Source of the DNA: Sphingomonas sp. 8AM
GTDB taxonomy: Bacteria; Pseudomonadota; Alphaproteobacteria; Sphingomonadales; Sphingomonadaceae
NCBI RefSeq assembly: GCF_902506455.1
Contig: NZ_LR733844.1
Coordinates: 2,427,866 to 2,491,865, forward strand
Direction: 5' to 3'
Length of the DNA: 64,000 bases
Shown: positions 60,256 to 64,000 of the stretch, piece by piece
Layout: each line of letters opens with the position of its first letter
Position numbering within the stretch: position 1 is the first letter of the stretch
The notes under the pieces: model-generated
The model's input: the letters and a program-made list of their open reading frames with translations, nothing else
What the model was told of the DNA's origin: nothing
Database searches by the model: none
Translations under genes and position numbers: made by a program

Positions 60256-61686
60256 CCCCGCCGGGTCGGTCCATCCGAGCCCAAGGCTTTTCTGCACCGC
60301 GATGTAATTGTTGGTGAGCTGCGCGCGCCCTTGTTCGGCGCCGATCGCGGCGGACAGGCGCTGGCGCTCGATATCGAGCTGATCGACCAGCGTGCTGGTG
60401 CCGGCGTCGACGCGCTGCGCGTTGAGCGTGGCGGCGCGGGTCGCGGATTGTTCGGCGAGCAGCAATTGCGCGAGTTGCTGGCGCGCATTGCCGAACCGCG
60501 ACAGGCTGGTCTCGGCATCCTGCAACGCCTCCAGCACGGTCTGGCGATATTGTGCGTCGGCGGCGTCGCGCTGCGCCTCGGCCTGACGGACGGCGGCGCG
60601 GTTGCGGCCGAAATCGAGGAACGACCAGTTGAGCATCGGCGCGGCGACCGTCGCCAGCTTCGACGGATCGAGCACGTCGCCGATGCCGGTGCCGCCGAGC
60701 CCGAGGATGCCGAGCAGGTTGAGCGACGGGAACTTGCGCGCGGTGGCGACGCCGATCTGCGCATTGCCCGCCGCCAGCGCGCGCTCGGCGGCGCGGATGT
60801 CGGGGCGATGCTGGATCAGCGCGGCGGGGTCGCCGATCGGGACCTGTGCGGGCGGGAGCGGCACCGCGACGACGGTGGCGAGCGTCGCATCGAGCGCGCC
60901 GGGGGCGCGGCCGGTGAGCACCGCGAGCTGGCCCTTGTATTCGTCGATCTGCGCGGCGAGCGGGATGGTCTGCGCATCGGTGCTGTTGAGCTGGTTGCGC
61001 AGCCGCTCGACCTGAAGCTGCGAGGCGGTGCCGGCGGCGTAGCGCTGCTCGAGCAGCGTCAACTGGCGGCGTTGCAGCGCGCTCGACTGCGCGTTCAGGC
61101 GCGCGCGGGCCTGCGCGTCGCGGAGCGCGACATAGGCCTGTGCGACCTGCGCCGACAGCGTGACCTGCGCGTCGGCGAGCTGTGCGAAGCGTTGCCCTTC
61201 GGTGGCGCGCTGCTGTTCGAGCGTGCGGCGGGCACCGCCGAACAGATCGGGCTCCCACGATGCCATCGCGCCGAGATTGTAGAAGTCGAGCGTGGTGTCG
61301 CTGTCGCCGCCGCCCTGCTGCGCGCCGCCGAGATTGGTGCCGGGCAGCCGCGCGTTCAGGTAGACCGCGCTGGCGCTGACCGAGGGCAGGCGGGCGGCGC
61401 GTTGCTGGCGATATTGCTCCTGCGCGATGCGGAGGTTCGCCTGCGCCGCGTCGATCGTCGGGCTGTGCGCCAGCGCATCGTCGACAAGGGCGTTCAGCGT
61501 CGGATCGGCGAGCGTCTCCCACCAGCGCGCGAGCCCCGGTGCGGAGGTCAGCGCCGGATCGGCGGCGCGGACGAACGTGCCGCGCGTCACCGCGTCGGAG
61601 GCGACGGCGGGCGGTCCCTTGTAATCGGGGCCGACCGTGCACGCGCCGAGCAGCGCAAGAGCGAGGAGTGGAAGAGCGTGGCGCAT
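60241..61686 (-). CDS. Outer-membrane efflux lipoprotein, OprM/NodT type
   Basis: A 481-residue outer-membrane factor. Lipobox LLGAC is followed by TVGPDYKGP, typical for the OprM/NodT group. Two repeats of helical and beta elements appear (SPTIDAAQANLRIAQEQYRQ, RPDIRAAERALAAGNAQIGV). It forms the exit duct for the inner-membrane transporter encoded just upstream, overlapping by one base. Confidence 0.93.
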   Translation of the reverse strand: MRHALPLLALALLGACTVGPDYKGPPAVASDAVTRGTFVRAADPALTSAPGLARWWETLADPTLNALVDDALAHSPTIDAAQANLRIAQEQYRQQRAARLPSVSASAVYLNARLPGTNLGGAQQGGGDSDTTLDFYNLGAMASWEPDLFGGARRTLEQQRATEGQRFAQLADAQVTLSAQVAQAYVALRDAQARARLNAQSSALQRRQLTLLEQRYAAGTASQLQVERLRNQLNSTDAQTIPLAAQIDEYKGQLAVLTGRAPGALDATLATVVAVPLPPAQVPIGDPAALIQHRPDIRAAERALAAGNAQIGVATARKFPSLNLLGILGLGGTGIGDVLDPSKLATVAAPMLNWSFLDFGRNRAAVRQAEAQRDAADAQYRQTVLEALQDAETSLSRFGNARQQLAQLLLAEQSATRAATLNAQRVDAGTSTLVDQLDIERQRLSAAIGAEQGRAQLTNNYIAVQKSLGLGWTDPAGSTRP

Positions 61687-63269
61687 CAGTGCATCGCCGC
61701 CGGCGCGGCGCCTCTGGGAAGCGGACGAAGGAAGAAGACGAGCGGGAGGACGACCAGCGTGCCCATGCCCATGATCCAGAAGATGTCGTTGTAGGTCATG
61801 ACCAGCGCCTGCCCCTGGATCTGCTGCCCCAGTGCGCGGACCGCGGTCTGCGGTCCGCCGAGCGACCCGGCGGTCGCGGCCATATAATCCTGCACGCGCA
61901 CCGAATTGGCGTTGAGCGATTCCTCGATCCGCCGCGAGTGGAACCACGACCGCTGGTCCTGAAGGATCGCGATCCCGGCGAGCGCGAAGCTGCCGCCGAG
62001 GTTGCGCATCGCGCTGAACAACCCGGAGGCGTCGCCGGCCTCGGCAGGCGGGACCGAGCGGATCGCGGCTTGGCTGAGGAACAGCATCGCGAGGATCTGC
62101 CCGACGCCGCGCAGCAATTGCGATTCGGTGAAATCGCTGCCGACCGAATCGATGGTCAGACGGGCGTCGAGCAGCGCCGACGCGCCCATGATGAGCAACC
62201 CCGCGCCGACCGCCAGCCGGATGTCGACGCGCACCAGCAGGATGGGGACGATCGCCATCATGAACAGGCTGGGGATGCCGGCGAGCAGCACGACCTTGCC
62301 CGATTGCAGCGCGTTGTAATTGGCGATCGCGGCAAGGAATTGCGGGATCGCATAGGAGGTGCCGTAGAGCACGACGCCGAGCACCAGCCCCATGACCGCC
62401 ACCGAGCCGAACTGCCGGTCGAGCAGCAGCCGCAGCTTGATGACCGGCCGGCGCGCGACGAACTGCCCCGCGAGCAGCAGCCCGAACCCCAGCACCGTCA
62501 CCGCGAACATCCAGCGGATCAGCTCGGACGAGAACCATTGCTCGCGTTGCCCTTCCTCAAGGAAGACGGTCAGCCCGCCGAGGCCGAGCGCCAGCCCGGC
62601 GATCCCCAGCCAGTCGGCCTCGCGGAACAGGTGCAGCCGCGACGGTTCGTGGCGCAGCCCGATCAGCAGCAGCAGCACGAGGATGCCGCAGATCGGCACG
62701 TTGAGGAAGAAGGCGTAATGCCAGCTGATGTTCTCGGTCAGCCAGCCGCCGATCAGCGGGCCGAGCACCGGCCCCATGATCGCGGTCATGCCGAACGCGG
62801 CGATGCCGATCGGCTGTTGCGAACGCGGCAGGCGCTGCGCGATGATGGTCTGCGCGGTCGGGATCATCGCGCCGCCGGTGAAGCCCTGGCCGATCCGGCC
62901 GACGATCATCAGCGTCAGCGTGTCGGCCGAACCGCAGATGACCGAGAAGATCGTGAACAGGATCGCGGCGATCAGGAGGAAGGTGCGCAGCCCCAGCAAC
63001 CGCTCCAGCCACGCCGCCATCGGGATGATGACGATCTCGGCGACCAGATAGGCGGTGGCGATCCACGTGCCTTCGGTGCCGCTCGCGCCGATCTCGCCCT
63101 GGATCGTGGGAAGCGCGGAATTGACGATCGAGATGTCGAGCGTCGCCATGAACGCGCCGAGCGTCCCGGCCGCGACCGCGAGCCATGCGCCGAGGTCGGC
63201 GCGCTCCGCCCCGCCCGCGGGCAGGTCGCTGCGCTTCGCGGCCGAAGCGCCGGGGGCCGCGCTGGCCAT
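61686..63269 (-). CDS. DHA2 family MFS drug exporter, EmrB type
   Basis: A 527-residue 14-helix transporter. It shows AAGTLGAFMATLDISIVNSALP (the DHA2 motif D1 region), GRIGQGFTGGAMIPTAQTII and PVLGPLIGGWLTENISWHY. It follows the HlyD/EmrA-type adaptor by 2 bp and overlaps the outer-membrane factor gene, giving a complete tripartite pump for toxic compounds. Confidence 0.95.
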   Translation of the reverse strand: MASAAPGASAAKRSDLPAGGAERADLGAWLAVAAGTLGAFMATLDISIVNSALPTIQGEIGASGTEGTWIATAYLVAEIVIIPMAAWLERLLGLRTFLLIAAILFTIFSVICGSADTLTLMIVGRIGQGFTGGAMIPTAQTIIAQRLPRSQQPIGIAAFGMTAIMGPVLGPLIGGWLTENISWHYAFFLNVPICGILVLLLLIGLRHEPSRLHLFREADWLGIAGLALGLGGLTVFLEEGQREQWFSSELIRWMFAVTVLGFGLLLAGQFVARRPVIKLRLLLDRQFGSVAVMGLVLGVVLYGTSYAIPQFLAAIANYNALQSGKVVLLAGIPSLFMMAIVPILLVRVDIRLAVGAGLLIMGASALLDARLTIDSVGSDFTESQLLRGVGQILAMLFLSQAAIRSVPPAEAGDASGLFSAMRNLGGSFALAGIAILQDQRSWFHSRRIEESLNANSVRVQDYMAATAGSLGGPQTAVRALGQQIQGQALVMTYNDIFWIMGMGTLVVLPLVFFLRPLPRGAAPAAMH

Positions 63270-63271
63270 CG

Positions 63272-64000
63272 TCAGCGCTCCTGCCGGTTGGCCCTGCGTT
63301 GTTCGTCGCGCAGCCGCTCGATCTCGTCCTTGGCCGAGCGGGTGTCGACCGTCACCTCGACCGACAGGCCGGGGACGAGCAGGCGGCGGGTCTGCGGCGT
63401 CGCCTCCAGCGCGATCCGCACCGGCACGCGCTGCGTGATCTTGGTGAAATTGCCGGTCGCGTTCTGCGGCGGCAGCAGCGAGAATTGCGCGCCGGTGCCG
63501 GGCGAGAAGCTGGCGACGCGGCCCTTCAGCTTGATCCCGTCGAGCGCATCGACCTTGATCTCGGCCGGTTGCCCGGGACGCATCAGCGCGAGCTGCGTCT
63601 CCTTGAAATTGGCGGTGATGTAGAGCTTGTCGAGCGGGACCAGCGACATCAGCCGCGTGCCGGTGCCGGCATATTGGCCGACGTTGACGGTCTTGTCGCC
63701 GACACGCCCGTCGATCGCGGCGCGGATCAGCGTGGCGTTGAGGTCGACGCTGGCGGCGCTTTGCTGCGCGCGCGCGGCCTGTGCCTGCGCGAGCCCCTGT
63801 TTGATCTGCGTCTCGAAGGTGGCGACGCGGCGCTGCTGCATCGCGACCGCCGCTTCCTGTGCGCGCACCGCCTGCGCGGATTGCTGCGCGGCGAGCTGCA
63901 GTTGCGCGAGTTGCTGGCGCGTTTCCGCGCCCGAGGCGGCGAGCGGGCGATAGCGCGCGACCTCGGCGGCGTCGTGCGCGGCCTTGTCGCGTGCCGAGGC
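63272..64000 (-). CDS. HlyD/EmrA family periplasmic adaptor, C-terminal part
   Basis: The gene continues beyond the window end. Visible parts are a helical hairpin rich in Gln and Ala (QQLAQLQLAAQQSAQAVRAQ) and a beta-barrel domain with LIRAAIDGRVGDKTVNVGQY, LYITANFKETQLALMRPGQP and GTGAQFSLLPPQNATGNFTK, all EmrA-like. It connects the EmrB-type pump with the outer-membrane factor. Confidence 0.93.
   Translation of the reverse strand, partial: ASARDKAAHDAAEVARYRPLAASGAETRQQLAQLQLAAQQSAQAVRAQEAAVAMQQRRVATFETQIKQGLAQAQAARAQQSAASVDLNATLIRAAIDGRVGDKTVNVGQYAGTGTRLMSLVPLDKLYITANFKETQLALMRPGQPAEIKVDALDGIKLKGRVASFSPGTGAQFSLLPPQNATGNFTKITQRVPVRIALEATPQTRRLLVPGLSVEVTVDTRSAKDEIERLRDEQRRANRQER

Overview
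The window looks like a chromosomal segment of a Sphingomonas-like alphaproteobacterium. The support is high GC, Caulobacter/Sphingomonas-type TonB-dependent receptor architecture, alphaproteobacterial gene neighbourhoods (rph-rdgB-hemW opposite hrcA-grpE; cyoABCD-SURF1 next to a RegB/RegA pair) and several families of short intergenic palindromes of the kind common in sphingomonads. I saw no tRNA, rRNA, CRISPR array, transposase or prophage module.

Layout. 0-9.7 kb: the end of a branched-chain 2-oxoacid dehydrogenase E2 gene, a PP2C-like phosphatase, priA, a GAF-PAS-GGDEF protein, a XerC-type recombinase, DedA, gshB, a GT31-like glycosyltransferase and a YraN gene. 9.7-18.3 kb: a carbohydrate-uptake block with a LacI regulator, two ferritin-like paralogues (one frameshifted), a TonB-dependent receptor and a secreted GH84 hexosaminidase. 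This block lies between yraN and rsmI, genes that usually adjoin. 18.3-23.3 kb: rsmI, an LpoA-like lipoprotein, a phosphoribosyltransferase, a bactofilin-like mini-protein coupled to a 2OG-Fe(II) oxygenase, and small hypotheticals.

23.4-32.6 kb is the most distinctive region. A LacI regulator, a GMC flavoprotein with a cysteine cluster, its Tat-exported gluconate-dehydrogenase-subunit-3-like partner, a cytochrome c, three sugar isomerase/epimerase-fold proteins (two exported), an MFS transporter and a divergent Gfo/Idh/MocA dehydrogenase form one locus. By analogy with LacABC-type glucoside 3-dehydrogenases and with 3-keto-glycoside cleavage pathways, I infer a periplasmic glycoside-oxidation and cleavage system of unknown substrate.

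32.7-39 kb: hemW, a CAP-domain protein, rdgB, rph, hrcA and grpE. 39-47.5 kb: an MFS symporter, the bo3 quinol oxidase operon cyoABCD-SURF1 and the redox-sensing RegB/RegA pair. 47.6-51 kb: a glutaredoxin-MauE fusion, a GT4 glycosyltransferase and a GH13 alpha-glucosidase. 51.3-56.9 kb: a caa3-type cytochrome oxidase operon with a fused subunit I-III, a CtaG carrying an in-frame palindromic repeat, and a triheme cytochrome c. 57-59.6 kb: an HWE histidine kinase, a response regulator that appears to use a non-AUG start, and a Crp-family regulator. 59.7-64 kb: a TetR regulator opposite an EmrAB-OprM-like efflux operon that runs off the window.
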